DNA of 64,000 bases, taken from NCBI RefSeq assembly GCF_002210435.1, contig NZ_MZMV01000011.1, positions 1-64,000 on the forward strand. The letters run 5' to 3'. Source of the DNA: Micromonospora wenchangensis (GTDB lineage Bacteria; Actinomycetota; Actinomycetes; Mycobacteriales; Micromonosporaceae). Below are positions 53,597 to 64,000 of the stretch, in pieces. A model generated the notes under the pieces. That model was not told the DNA's origin and did no database searches. It saw only the letters and a list, made by a program, of their open reading frames with translations. Position numbers and translations under genes: made by a program. The first letter of the stretch is position 1, and each line of letters starts with the position of its first letter.

Positions 53597-54589
53597 CGGT
53601 CGGGTCGGCGAAACCGGCCAGCAGCCGCTCGGCGGCCACTGCCGGGGTGAGGGTGCCGGCGAGGACCTGCCGCTCGACCTGCGGAGCGAGGGTTCGCACG
53701 GTGGGATGCGTGTGGAGCCGGTCGAGCAGCTCGGCCCGCACCATCGCCCACACCCAGCCGATCTGCTGTCGTCGGCGCCGCTCGGCCAGTTCACCGGAGG
53801 CCGTCATGGTGTCCTGGTGGTGACGAATCTGCTGCCACACCTCGTCGAGGCCGGTCTCCTCCTGGGCGCTGCACGTGACAACCGGGGTATGCCACCCTGC
53901 GTCAGGTGGATGTATCAGGCGCAGCGCGCCGGCGAGCTCGCGGGCCGCTCGGCGGGCATCGGTCACGTGCGGCCCATCGGCCTTGTTGACGGCGATGACG
54001 TCGGCGAGTTCCAGCACGCCCTTTTTGATGCCCTGCAACTGGTCGCCAGTGCGGGCCAGGGTGAGCAGCAGAAACGAGTCGACCATGTCGGCGACCGTGG
54101 TCTCGGACTGGCCGACGCCGACGGTCTCGACCAGCACCACGTCGTAGCCGGCGGCTTCGAGCACCACGATCGCTTCCCGGGTGGCCTTGGCGACACCACC
54201 GAGCGTGCCGGCCGTGGGCGAGGGCCGGACGAATGCGGCCGGGTCGACGGCCAGGCGGGCCATGCGGGTCTTGTCACCGAGGATGCTCCCGCCGGTGCGG
54301 GTGGACGACGGGTCGACCGCGAGCACCGCCACCCGGTGTCCGGCGCCGGTCAGCCGGCAGCCGAGGGCGTCGATGAACGTGGACTTGCCGACGCCGGGTA
54401 CCCCGGTGATACCGATGCGACGGGCGCCGCCGGCGTGCGGGGTGAGTGCCGCGAGCAGCTGCTGCGCCGCGCTGCGATGATCGGGTCGGGTGGACTCGAC
54501 CAGGGTGATGGCCCGGGCGATCCACGCGCGCGAGTCAGCGCGCACCCCATCGACGTACGCCTCGACCGACGGGGTGCGCATCGTGCCGC

Positions 54590-54593
<4 letters not shown>
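53523..54593 (-). CDS. meaB: methylmalonyl-CoA mutase-associated GTPase (MeaB/ArgK)
   Basis: A 356-residue G3E-type GTPase. The Walker A motif is GVPGVGKST; next come [28 protein letters not shown] and the NKxD-type VNKADGPHV. MeaB gates adenosylcobalamin loading and guards methylmalonyl-CoA mutase against inactivation. The GTG start overlaps the mutB stop (GTGA), so the three genes form one operon. The C-terminal tail is Pro/Ser-rich and overlaps the convergent methyltransferase-like gene. Confidence 0.94.
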
Positions 54594-56814
<2,221 letters not shown>

Positions 56815-56815
<1 letters not shown>

Positions 56816-58668
56816 CACGCCACCCCCAGGTCGTCCAGCGTCGTTTCCAGCACCGCGACCGCGTTGCAGCCCGCGAACAGATAGTCGTCCACGCCGCCGT
56901 AGCCGGCCGGTTTCCCGGCCAACCACACCCGCGACGCACCCGCAGCGCTCAACGCCCGCGCCACCACCTCCGCTGACTGCCCATACACCCGGTCGGAGGA
57001 GCACAGGCAGGCGACGCCGGCGCCGCTGACGGCGAACTCGGCAGCCAGCCGGGCCGGGTCATCATCCCCGACCGACGGCCGTACGGTGGCGATCCCACCG
57101 GCGGCGAAGAGGTTCGCGGCGAAGCCGGCCCGCGCGTTGTGCACCGCCACCGGCCCGAGAGTAGCCAGGAAAACGGTGGGCCGCCGGTCCGTGTCCGCCG
57201 TATGGGCTTCGGCGCGGTTCCGCAGCGCCTCGTACGCGTGGGCGTACCGATGTCGGGGCAGCCCGCCACCCGGCGGCGCAGGAGCGGGGGGCCGTGCCGG
57301 CAGCTGCTCGTCCAGATGCGGGAACTCACTGACCCCCGTCAGCGGGTTCCGACGGTGCGCCACGTTGTCGGCCCGCCGCTGCCATGTCGCGGCCAGCCGC
57401 TCAGCGACCATGCCGCCGTCCAGCGCCACGGCCATCCCACCGGCCTGCTCGATCTCGGTGAACCACGCCCACGCCGACCGGGCCAGTTCCTCGGTGTATC
57501 GCTCGACGTACCACGAGCCACCAGCAGGGTCGATCACCCGACCCACGTTCGCCTCTTCCAACAGCAGCGACTGGGTGTTGCGGGCGATCCGGCGGGCAAA
57601 GTCGTCCGGCAGCCCCAGGCAGTGGTCGAACGGCTGCACGGTCACCGCATCCGCGCCGCCGATACCGGCAGCGAAGCAGGCCAGCGTGGTGCGCAGCATG
57701 TTCACCCAAGGATCGCGGGCGGTCATCATCACCGTGGAGGTGACCGCGTGCTGGCGTTGCGCACCGTCCTGGGGCACCCCGCACACCTGCGCCACCCGAG
57801 CCCACAACCGGCGGGCCGCCCGCAGTTTCGCGATCGTGGCGAACTGGTCGGCGGTGGCTGCGTACCGGAACTCCAGCTGAGCGAACGCGGCCGCCACGCT
57901 CAGCCCGGCGGCAGTGAGGTCCCGTAGGTACGCCACGCCGGTGGCCACCGCACAGCCGAGCTCCTGCGCGTCCGATGCTCCCGCGTCGTGATAGGCCGTC
58001 GCGTCGACGGTCATCGACCGCAGTCCAGGAAAGCCGTCGGCGCAGCGACGGGCCCACTCACCCGTAGGGCCTTCCCACACCTGCCCGGTGCGCGCCAACC
58101 ATCCGAGCGGATCCACACCGAGGCTGCCCCGCACCCCGGCCACTGGCACCCGCCGTTCGGCCAGCAGGGCGAACCACGTCGGCACAGCCTCGACCGCAGC
58201 GGCCCCGGCGTCCAGCACGACTCCGGCCAGGTCCAGATAGACGCCCTCCAGCACGGCCGGTAGCCCGGCCGGCGGCAGGCCGTGTTCGCCGAGCACCAGC
58301 CACAGGGAGGTGGCACCATGCTCCAGGTCGGCGCCGATCGCCTCGGCGGTGACCTTCAGGTCCGGGTCGGCGTGCCGCGGCCGGATGTCCCATCCTGCCG
58401 CTACCGCTCCCGTCGCCCGACCGCCGCGGGTGTAAGGGAACAGTCCCGGCGGCCCCGGCATCGGCGTCGGATCCTCGGCGGTGTACAACGGTGCCAGCGT
58501 TACCTCGTCGTCGTGATAAGCCAGCAGGTCCTCGACCGCGCCGACCGGAGTGTCATCGCCGGCAAGGCCGGACTTACGCAACACCCCCATGGTCAACCGC
58601 TGCCACTGCTCGCGTGTGGTGGCCGGGAAGTCGGCAGCGAGGGGAAGCGTCTCTGGCGGCACCTTCAT
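56815..58668 (-). CDS. mutA: methylmalonyl-CoA mutase small subunit
   Basis: A 617-residue mutase small chain. The body is homologous to the large chain. The C-terminal B12-like domain has VHNARAGFA where the large subunit has DxHxxG, so it does not bind cobalamin by its base, as usual for MutA. I start at the ATG at 58668 ([21 protein letters not shown], the normal family start). An upstream ATG at 58719 would add 17 residues that look unlike the family. Neither start has a clear SD. A TGATGACATCA dyad lies at 58711-58721, just upstream. Confidence 0.9.
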
Positions 58669-58722
58669 GCCGGGATAGTAAGGGCAGCCTGGCAAGACGA
58701 GATCGGGATGTGATGACATCAA

Positions 58723-58927
58723 CTACGAACGCGATTGCGTCATAACTACGACGAGGCCCAGCCCGGTCGTCTATGCCCCGGACCGAGCAGCCATGAGCAG
58801 CGCCCTCGACGAAACGCGGCCCGCCCATCCGGCACCCTAGGACGCGAAATGTTCACAAGTGCTGAATGTGGCGGCGTCTCGCGCCTCGGACACCTTCGGA
58901 TCCGTACGGCGTCGTACGGTCGCGGCC
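58723..58927. other. intergenic, no gene seen
   Basis: This region upstream of mutA (minus strand) and the degenerate riboswitch (plus strand) contains a repeated CGTAGTT-type block near the mutA start that may be part of a promoter. An open frame of 78 residues crosses it, but its composition and lack of family make it unlikely. Confidence 0.35.
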
Positions 58928-59110
58928 GATGCTGGTTCGACTCTCCGGTTCTCGGGCTAGGCGTCTTTTAGGGCAACCCGGTGGAAGATCGGGATGGCCC
59001 CGCAGCAGTGAGTGGGAACGGCCGCCGTGAATGAAGCACCGAACCGCACGGTTCAGGGAAGCGGCAGCTCCGTACGCGGAGGACCACATCAAGGAAGAAC
59101 CTGGTGCGGC
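58928..59110 (+). promoter_or_regulatory. degenerate cobalamin riboswitch remnant
   Basis: The 5' part is clearly a relative of the intact elements: ATGCTGGTTCG, TTTTAGGGCAACCCGGTGGA, then GGCCCCGCAGCAGTGAG, TGGGAACGGCCGCCGTGA and GGGAAGCGGCAG. The 3' box CCCACGAGTCCGAAGACCTG is gone; at that place is GGACCACATCAAGGAAGAAC. No gene lies downstream on the plus strand. It reads as a dead copy. Confidence 0.75.
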
Positions 59111-59162
59111 GATCGGCGCGGCGGATGGCCCAGGTTGACGGCAGGTCGTGATGCGACTACCG

Positions 59163-59834
59163 CTACCGGCGGGTTAGCGTGGCGAGCAGGTACCGCAGCT
59201 CCACGATCTGTGTGTCGATTGGTGCGGGGGTCGGGTTGCGGATCAGGTGAGTGTCGCCTGGATGGATGTAGCGCACTGCGGGCCGTTCATCCGTGCCGCC
59301 AGCCAGGTCGACGATGAGCAGGGGTACCGGTCCCGCGCGCACAGTGTGTTCGTCTTCGGGGCGGGTCCTGAGGCGCTGGATGCGTACGTCGTCGGTGTTC
59401 AGGACCGCGGTCAGCGCTGCGCCCTCGGGTGCGTTCTCGGGCCAACCGTCGCTCGTGTCGATGAGGGCTTCGAGTGCTTCTCCCGAGGTGTCCTCGCCGA
59501 GGTCGAGTAGTTCGATGAGGCGGTTGCGGTACAGGCTGCGGCCCTGGTTGGTGAGCATGTGCACCGGGGAGACGGGGCGGTAGAGGGCTCCGCCCACCTG
59601 TTCGTTGATGAACCGGGCTGGGCTGCCGTTGAGCCAGTCCATGCGGCAGGCCGAGGTGTCGAGGCAGAGCACGAGGTACGGGTTGTGGTGCAGGTGCCAG
59701 GGCTGGCACTCGCCGGGGGCGAGGGCCACCTCCCAGACCCGTACCCGGGAATTGGCGAGCAGGACCCGCTGACCAACCTCGCCGAGCACGACGTTGCTGC
59801 CATCGGGGGAACGAACGACAGTGCCGGCGCTCAT
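59163..59834 (-). CDS. cupin-domain protein of unknown function
   Basis: A 223-residue protein with a cupin-type beta core: VWEVALAPGECQPWHLHHNPYLVLCLDTSAC carries the HxHx-type metal-site pattern and the following GGALYRPVSPVHMLTNQG has a third histidine. A second half with VRYIHPGDTHLIRNP suggests a bicupin. ATG at 59834 follows AAGGAA. It is downstream of the small helical protein and alaS on the same strand and may be the third gene of that transcript. No specific substrate can be inferred. Confidence 0.75.
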   Translation of the reverse strand: MSAGTVVRSPDGSNVVLGEVGQRVLLANSRVRVWEVALAPGECQPWHLHHNPYLVLCLDTSACRMDWLNGSPARFINEQVGGALYRPVSPVHMLTNQGRSLYRNRLIELLDLGEDTSGEALEALIDTSDGWPENAPEGAALTAVLNTDDVRIQRLRTRPEDEHTVRAGPVPLLIVDLAGGTDERPAVRYIHPGDTHLIRNPTPAPIDTQIVELRYLLATLTRR

Positions 59835-59894
59835 GGGTTCCTTTCGGCAGGCGGGTGCCCGGCCGGTGGCGGCGGGACCTTCAAGTGGGGACGG

Positions 59895-60149
59895 TCAGTC
59901 AGTGGCGGCGAGGGCGGCGATGCGCAGGGAGATCTCCCGGACGATGACGGGTAACTCCCTACCGGTGTGGTCGCTGGTGATGGCGAGGGCGAGTTCGGTG
60001 AGCAGGAGGAAGGCGTGGGCGCGTTCGGCGTCGTCGGTGAACGCGTCGGTGAGCGCCTGGACGCCGGCGAGGTCGCCGCGGTGGCGGGCCGCGACGATCC
60101 CCACGGCACGTTGCATCCCGGTCAGCAGAGCAGCGGCGTCGGGCGTCAT
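59895..60149 (-). CDS. small helical protein, paralogue B
   Basis: An 84-residue all-helical protein ([37 protein letters not shown]). It shares the A-R/K-HRGDL-x-G core with the proteins at 63005-63265 and 38456-38695. Its ATG overlaps the alaS stop (ATGA), so it is co-translated with alanyl-tRNA synthetase. No catalytic motif is visible. The coupling to alaS is unexplained. Confidence 0.8.
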   Translation of the reverse strand: MTPDAAALLTGMQRAVGIVAARHRGDLAGVQALTDAFTDDAERAHAFLLLTELALAITSDHTGRELPVIVREISLRIAALAATD

Positions 60150-62791
60150 GCGGCGCGGGCGAGGTCCCGCAGCCGGTCGAGCAGCTCCGCCGGATCTGCG
60201 TCTGCTCTGCCCTGGGCGGATGCGGCGCTGCCACCGCCCTTTCCCGCCAGGAGACGCTTGATCAGGTCGTTGGCGGCCAGGCCGCGTTGCACGCCGGCGG
60301 GGGTGACGGCGACGACGATGCTCGCCCCGCCGACGACGCCGACGACGCCGGGGCGGCGGCCGAGGCGATCGCGGACCTTCTCGGCGAGACGGCGGGCGTC
60401 GCCGGTGGTCGTGATACCGGCGTAGGCAACGCCGTCGAGGTCGACGGCGTTGGCGGCGTACGTGTCGGCGTCCAGGTCGATGAGCCGGCCGCGCAGGTCG
60501 TCAGCCTCGCGTTCGGTCTGCTTGAGTCGCGCCAGCAGGGTGGTGATCCGGTCGGGAAGTTCCTCGGGGCGGGCCTTGAGCTGGGCGGCGAGTTGGGTGA
60601 CGAGGTCGCGTTCGCGGGCCAGATACCGAAACGCCTCGATTCCGGTGACCGCTTCGATGCGACGGTGGCCGGCACCGACCGATGATTCGCCGGTGAGCGC
60701 GAGGGAGCCGATCTGCGCGGAGTGCGCGACGTGGGTGCCGCCGCACAGCTCACGGGACCACTCGCCACCGATCTCGACGACCCGGACGGTGTCGTCGTAG
60801 GTTTCGCCGAACAGCGCCAGGGCGCCCTCGGCGCGGGCCTGTGCCAGCGGCAGGTGGCGGACCTCGACGGGCAGGTCACGGCGGATCGCCAGATTGGCGA
60901 CCTCCTCGATCTCACTGCGGGTGGTGTCGCTCAGGCCACCACGCCAGGCGAAGTCCAGGCGCAGGTAGCCGGGCCGGTTGTACGAGCCCGACTGCAGCGC
61001 GTTCGGCCCGAGGACCTGGCGCAGTGCGGCATGCACGACATGCGTGCCCGAGTGGGCCTGCCGGGCGCCGATGCGCCACTCGGGGTCGACTGCGGCGTGT
61101 ACCGGGTCACCGACGGTGAGGCTGCCTTCGAGGATCCGGACGGTGTGCGCGATCAGGCCCTTGACCGGTCGCTGCACGTCGATGATCTCGGCGCGCAGGT
61201 TCGGGCCGGTGAGCAGGCCGGCGTCGGAGTCCTGTCCGCCGCTCTCGGCGTAGAACGGGGTGCGGTCGAGTGCGATGGTGACGATGTCGCCGGCCCCGGC
61301 GGTGTTCACCGTCGCGCCGCCGGACCAGATCGCGACGACCCGGGATTCGGTGTCGAGCGTTTCGTAGGCCAACCAGTCCGTGGGTCCGTGTGCGTCCAGC
61401 ACCGTCCGGTAGGCCGACAGGTCGGTGTGGCCGGTCTTGCGGGCCTTCGCGTCGGCCTTCGCGCGGGCGCGCTGCTCGGTCATCAGGGCCCGGAACCCGT
61501 CGGCGTCCACGGTCAGGCCCTGCTCGTTGGCGATCTCCAGGGTGAGGTCGATCGGGAAGCCGTACGTGTCGTGCAGTTGGAACGCCTTGTCGCCGGGCAG
61601 TGACGAACGTCCGGCTTTCTTGGTCTCGGCGATCGCGGTGTCGAGGATGGTGGTGCCGGCGCGCAGCGTGCCGAGGAAGGTGTCCTCCTCGGCGTAGGCG
61701 GCCGAGGAGATGCGGTCGAAGTCGGCGGCGAGTTCCGGGTATGACGGGGCCATGCAGTCGCGGGCGACGGGTAGCAGCTCGGGCAGGGCCTTGCCGTGCC
61801 AGCCGAGCAGGCGCATGGCGCGGATCGCACGGCGCATGATCCGCCGCAGCACGTAGCCGCGGCCTTCGTTGGACGGGGTGACCCCGTCGCCGATGAGCAT
61901 GAGCGAGGTGCGGACGTGGTCGGCGATGACCCGCAGACGGACGTCGTCGGGGTGGGACTGGTTGGCCGCCTGCCCGGAGTGCACCCCGTACCGCTTGCCG
62001 GTCAGGTCGGCGGCCCTGGCCAGAATGGGACGCACTTCGTCGATCTCGTAGAGGTTGTCCACCCCCTGCAGGATCGAGGCGATCCGTTCCAGGCCCATCC
62101 CGGTGTCGATGTTCTTGTTCGGCAGTTCGCCGATGATCCGGAAGTCGGTCTTCGACGCCACGTCAGTGATCTCGTACTGCATGAACACGAGGTTCCAGAA
62201 CTCCAGGTAGCGATCCTCGTCGACCTCCGGGCCGCCCTCGGCGCCGTAGGCCGGGCCGCGGTCGTAGTACAGCTCGGAACAGGGACCCGCCGGGCCGGGG
62301 ATGCCCATCGACCAGAAGTTGTCCGCCTTGCCCCGCCGCACGATGCGCTCGACCGGCACGCCGGTCTTGAGCCACAGGTCGTACGCCTCGTCGTCGTCCA
62401 GGTAGACCGTCGCCCAGATTCGTTCCGGGTCCAACCCGAAACCACCCTGCTCCACCGGGGTGGTCGACAGCTCCCAGGCGAGGGGGATCGCCCCGGCCTT
62501 GAAGTAGTCGCCGAACGAGAAGTTGCCGTTCATCTGGAAGAACGTGCCGTGCCGGCTGGTCTTGCCCACCTCGTCGATGTCCGGCGTGCGGATGCACTTC
62601 TGCACCGACGTGGCCGTCCGGTAGGGCGCGGCCTGCTGGCCGAGGAAGTAGGGGACGAACTGCACCATCCCGGCGTTGATGAACAGCAGGTTCGGATCCG
62701 AGATCGCGGGCAGCGGTGCCGAGGGCACCACCGTGTGTCCGTTGGCCTCGAAGTGCGCCAGGAAGCGCCGCTTGATCTCCGCCGTCTGCAC
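60146..62791 (-). CDS. alaS: alanyl-tRNA synthetase
   Basis: An 881-residue class II AlaRS. Aminoacylation-domain motifs appear in [15 protein letters not shown] and [18 protein letters not shown]. The editing domain keeps the zinc ligands in [11 protein letters not shown] and [10 protein letters not shown]. The C-terminal region has the GGGSA end typical of the C-Ala domain. GTG at 62791 follows AAGGGGGCG. It is not next to ruvX or rpsD-like genes here, so it could be a second, specialised copy or a relocated housekeeping gene. A Nur-box-like dyad lies 13-29 bases upstream of the start. Confidence 0.92.
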   Translation of the reverse strand: MQTAEIKRRFLAHFEANGHTVVPSAPLPAISDPNLLFINAGMVQFVPYFLGQQAAPYRTATSVQKCIRTPDIDEVGKTSRHGTFFQMNGNFSFGDYFKAGAIPLAWELSTTPVEQGGFGLDPERIWATVYLDDDEAYDLWLKTGVPVERIVRRGKADNFWSMGIPGPAGPCSELYYDRGPAYGAEGGPEVDEDRYLEFWNLVFMQYEITDVASKTDFRIIGELPNKNIDTGMGLERIASILQGVDNLYEIDEVRPILARAADLTGKRYGVHSGQAANQSHPDDVRLRVIADHVRTSLMLIGDGVTPSNEGRGYVLRRIMRRAIRAMRLLGWHGKALPELLPVARDCMAPSYPELAADFDRISSAAYAEEDTFLGTLRAGTTILDTAIAETKKAGRSSLPGDKAFQLHDTYGFPIDLTLEIANEQGLTVDADGFRALMTEQRARAKADAKARKTGHTDLSAYRTVLDAHGPTDWLAYETLDTESRVVAIWSGGATVNTAGAGDIVTIALDRTPFYAESGGQDSDAGLLTGPNLRAEIIDVQRPVKGLIAHTVRILEGSLTVGDPVHAAVDPEWRIGARQAHSGTHVVHAALRQVLGPNALQSGSYNRPGYLRLDFAWRGGLSDTTRSEIEEVANLAIRRDLPVEVRHLPLAQARAEGALALFGETYDDTVRVVEIGGEWSRELCGGTHVAHSAQIGSLALTGESSVGAGHRRIEAVTGIEAFRYLARERDLVTQLAAQLKARPEELPDRITTLLARLKQTEREADDLRGRLIDLDADTYAANAVDLDGVAYAGITTTGDARRLAEKVRDRLGRRPGVVGVVGGASIVVAVTPAGVQRGLAANDLIKRLLAGKGGGSAASAQGRADADPAELLDRLRDLARAA

Positions 62792-62803
62792 AACGCCCCC
62801 TTA

Positions 62804-62820
62804 TTGCCGCATCTTTGCAA
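62804..62820. promoter_or_regulatory. Nur-box-like dyad upstream of alaS
   Basis: TTGCCG-CATCT-TTGCAA (plus strand) matches the nickel regulator Nur consensus tTGCaa-N5-ttGCAA at most positions. A weak -10-like TAGACT lies just upstream on the minus strand, so a bound repressor would cover the start of transcription. Confidence 0.5.
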
Positions 62821-62952
62821 CTGCAGTCTATTGGCAGGAGGGTGAGGCGGTTCGGGACGCCCCACGGTCGACCGCCCCGCTCGACTGTCCGTGGTGCGGT
62901 GCGGCCAGCGAGCCGACTGGGGAGGACGGCAGGCACTGCGCGAGCGCGGGTT

Positions 62953-62991
62953 CCGGTCGGTGCCGCCGTCACGTCTGGCGGCACCGACCGG
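62953..62991 (-). terminator. 15-bp hairpin terminator after sodF operon
   Basis: CCGGTCGGTGCCGCC (62953-62967) and GGCGGCACCGACCGG (62977-62991) form a perfect 15-bp stem with a nine-base loop, 13 bases after the stop of the small helical protein gene. Confidence 0.8.
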
Positions 62992-63004
62992 ATGACCACC
63001 GCCG

Positions 63005-63265
63005 TCAGCTGTCGGGCGGGGTGGCGGTGGCGGCGACGAGCAGGGACAGTTCCCGCACGAGATCGTCCATGGACTGGCCGCTCTGCGCGCGGAGCAGCCC
63101 GAGGCTCAGATCGGCCAGCAGGTAGAAGCCGAGGCTCTTGGCCTGCTCGGAACCGAACGCGGCGAGCAGCTCCTCGGCGCCGTCGAGGTCACCGCGGTGC
63201 TTGGCCGCGATGACCCCGGCGGCGCGTTGGACCAGTTCGGCCGCTGCCGGGGTGGGGCTGGTCAC
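63005..63265 (-). CDS. small helical protein, paralogue A
   Basis: An 86-residue helical protein starting VTSPTPAAAELVQRAAGVIA, with the family core AKHRGDLDGAEELLAAF and SMDDLVRELSLLVAATA. The GTG at 63265 is five bases after the sodF stop, so the two are in one transcript. It is very similar to the 38-kb copy and more distantly to the 60-kb copy. No function is visible; its neighbour sodF suggests a link to metal or oxidative stress. Confidence 0.8.
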   Translation of the reverse strand: MTSPTPAAAELVQRAAGVIAAKHRGDLDGAEELLAAFGSEQAKSLGFYLLADLSLGLLRAQSGQSMDDLVRELSLLVAATATPPDS

Positions 63266-63270
63266 GCCGA

Positions 63271-63885
63271 TCAGATCTTTGGCGTGGTGGCGCGGGCGGC
63301 GTCGAAGCGGGCGATCACGTCCGACCAGTTGACCAGGTTCCACAGCCGGTCGACGTAGTCCGGCCGGACGTTGCGGTACTGCAGGTAGTAGGCGTGCTCC
63401 CAGGCGTCGAAGACCAGCAGCGGAACGGAGCCCTGGCCGACGTTGCCGTGGTGGTCGTAGACCTGCTCCACGATCAGCCGCTGCCCGAGTGGTTCCCAGG
63501 CCAGCACGCCCCATCCGGAGCCCTGCACGCCCTTGGTGGCGGCGGACAGCTGCCCGGCGAACGCGTCGAACGTACCGAAGTGCTCCTCGATCGCGGCGGC
63601 CAGCTCGCCGTCGGGACGGTCACCGCCGTCCGGGGAGAGGTTGCCCCAGAAGATCGAGTGCAGCACGTGCCCGGACAGGTTGAACGCGTACGTCTTCTCC
63701 AGGCCGACCAGGGTCGAGAAGTCTCCCTTCGCGCGGGCCTCGGCGAGCTGCTCCAGGCCGTCGTTGGCGCCCTTGACGTACGCGGCGTGGTGCTTGTCGT
63801 GATGCAGCTCCAGGATCTGCCCCGACATGGCCGGCTCCAGCGCGCCGTAGTCGTAGGGCAGATCGGGCAGGGTATAGACCGCCAT
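63271..63885 (-). CDS. sodF: superoxide dismutase, Fe/Mn family (Fe type likely)
   Basis: A 204-residue Fe/Mn SOD. Metal ligands are in [25 protein letters not shown] and [12 protein letters not shown], and the QGSGWGVL glutamine segment is near residue 137. It resembles actinobacterial Fe-SODs. ATG at 63885 follows GAGGAG, and the upstream frame is not coding. In Streptomyces the Fe-SOD gene is repressed by the nickel-responsive regulator Nur; a matching box lies upstream here, which favours the iron form and the name sodF over sodA. Confidence 0.9.
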   Translation of the reverse strand: MAVYTLPDLPYDYGALEPAMSGQILELHHDKHHAAYVKGANDGLEQLAEARAKGDFSTLVGLEKTYAFNLSGHVLHSIFWGNLSPDGGDRPDGELAAAIEEHFGTFDAFAGQLSAATKGVQGSGWGVLAWEPLGQRLIVEQVYDHHGNVGQGSVPLLVFDAWEHAYYLQYRNVRPDYVDRLWNLVNWSDVIARFDAARATTPKI

Positions 63886-63919
63886 CAGAACTCCTCGGGT
63901 TGCTGCCAAGTTGGTGCTC

Positions 63920-63936
63920 TTGCCACTATCTTGCAA
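63920..63936. promoter_or_regulatory. Nur box upstream of sodF
   Basis: TTGCCA-CTATC-TTGCAA fits the Nur consensus tTGCaa-N5-ttGCAA, with the right half perfect and one change in the left. It is 35 bases upstream of the sodF start and about 34 bases before a possible divergent gene. Confidence 0.65.
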
Positions 63937-63969
63937 TAGATCCGGTGACTGTGCGGCGAGGAGTGGCGG

Positions 63970-64000
63970 TTGACCACGTCGGAGACCGAGCGCGTGAACG
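63970..64000 (+). CDS. possible start of a divergent gene, cut by window end
   Basis: A TTG at 63970 follows GAGGAG with a six-base gap and opens a frame that runs to the window edge ([10 protein letters not shown]). It is divergent from sodF. Only ten residues are visible, so no product can be proposed. Confidence 0.3.
   Translation, partial: MTTSETERVN

Noticed and set aside
58880-58960. tRNA-like string (TTCGGATCCGT and GGTTCGACTC) near 58.9 kb
   Set aside because: The T-arm does not pair and no acceptor stem can be drawn. The GCTGGTTCG part is the 5' end of the degenerate riboswitch.
63271-63885. Nickel-type superoxide dismutase
   Set aside because: The protein is of the Fe/Mn fold with HxxxH and DxWxH ligands; the nickel hook HCDLPCG is absent.

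Overview
The window is about 70% GC and densely packed. Many genes overlap by ATGA or GTGA, GTG starts are common, and mycobacterial/streptomycete-type families recur (zf-HC2 anti-sigma, Fe-SOD, mutA-mutB-meaB, actinobacterial cobalamin riboswitches). This points to a filamentous actinobacterium, most likely Micromonosporaceae. That assignment is inference from style and gene content; no marker gene here settles it.

Region 1 (1-14.5 kb) starts with an IS transposase fragment. It then holds a compact cluster: a cysteine-synthase-like PLP enzyme, an ATP-grasp ligase, an enolase-superfamily dipeptide epimerase, three methyltransferases, an MFS exporter and an acyl-CoA-dehydrogenase-fold oxidoreductase. 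These sit beside a five-part NikA/CntA-like nickel/peptide ABC importer. I read this as a candidate small-peptide metallophore pathway with its own export and re-uptake.

Region 2 (14.5-21.8 kb) has a lone methyltransferase, a GlxA-type AraC regulator, a FecBCD siderophore-type ABC importer and three DJ-1/PfpI proteins. One resembles isonitrile hydratase, one carries a C-terminal YHS metal-binding domain and one has a Tat signal.

Region 3 (21.9-38.7 kb) is a redox and copper-handling block: VKOR and DsbA, a PepSY membrane protein, CopD-CtaG, CopC, Dyp peroxidase, PCuAC, an ECF sigma/anti-sigma pair, CopA, CopZ and YcnI. Decayed genes (a lasso-cyclase-like gene, an FAD monooxygenase) are interspersed.

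Region 4 (38.7-59.1 kb) is a vitamin B12 island with six apparently intact cobalamin riboswitches and one degenerate copy. It encodes an ECF transporter fused in operon to two split transcobalamin-like pairs (secreted alpha/alpha-toroid protein plus DUF4430 protein; one pair wall/membrane anchored, one free), a riboswitch-controlled thioesterase and LysE exporter, a riboswitch-controlled micro-ORF operon, riboswitch-controlled metE, a riboswitch-controlled divergent methyltransferase, and mutA-mutB-meaB. The logic is coherent: when B12 is scarce, capture and import rise, B12-independent MetE replaces MetH, and a thioesterase may relieve acyl-CoA build-up while the B12-dependent mutase is starved.

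Region 5 (59.1-64 kb) carries alaS, a Fe-type superoxide dismutase, a cupin protein and two members of a small helical protein family (a third is at 38.5 kb). Both sodF and alaS have a Nur-box-like dyad just upstream of the start codon, which suggests nickel-responsive co-regulation.
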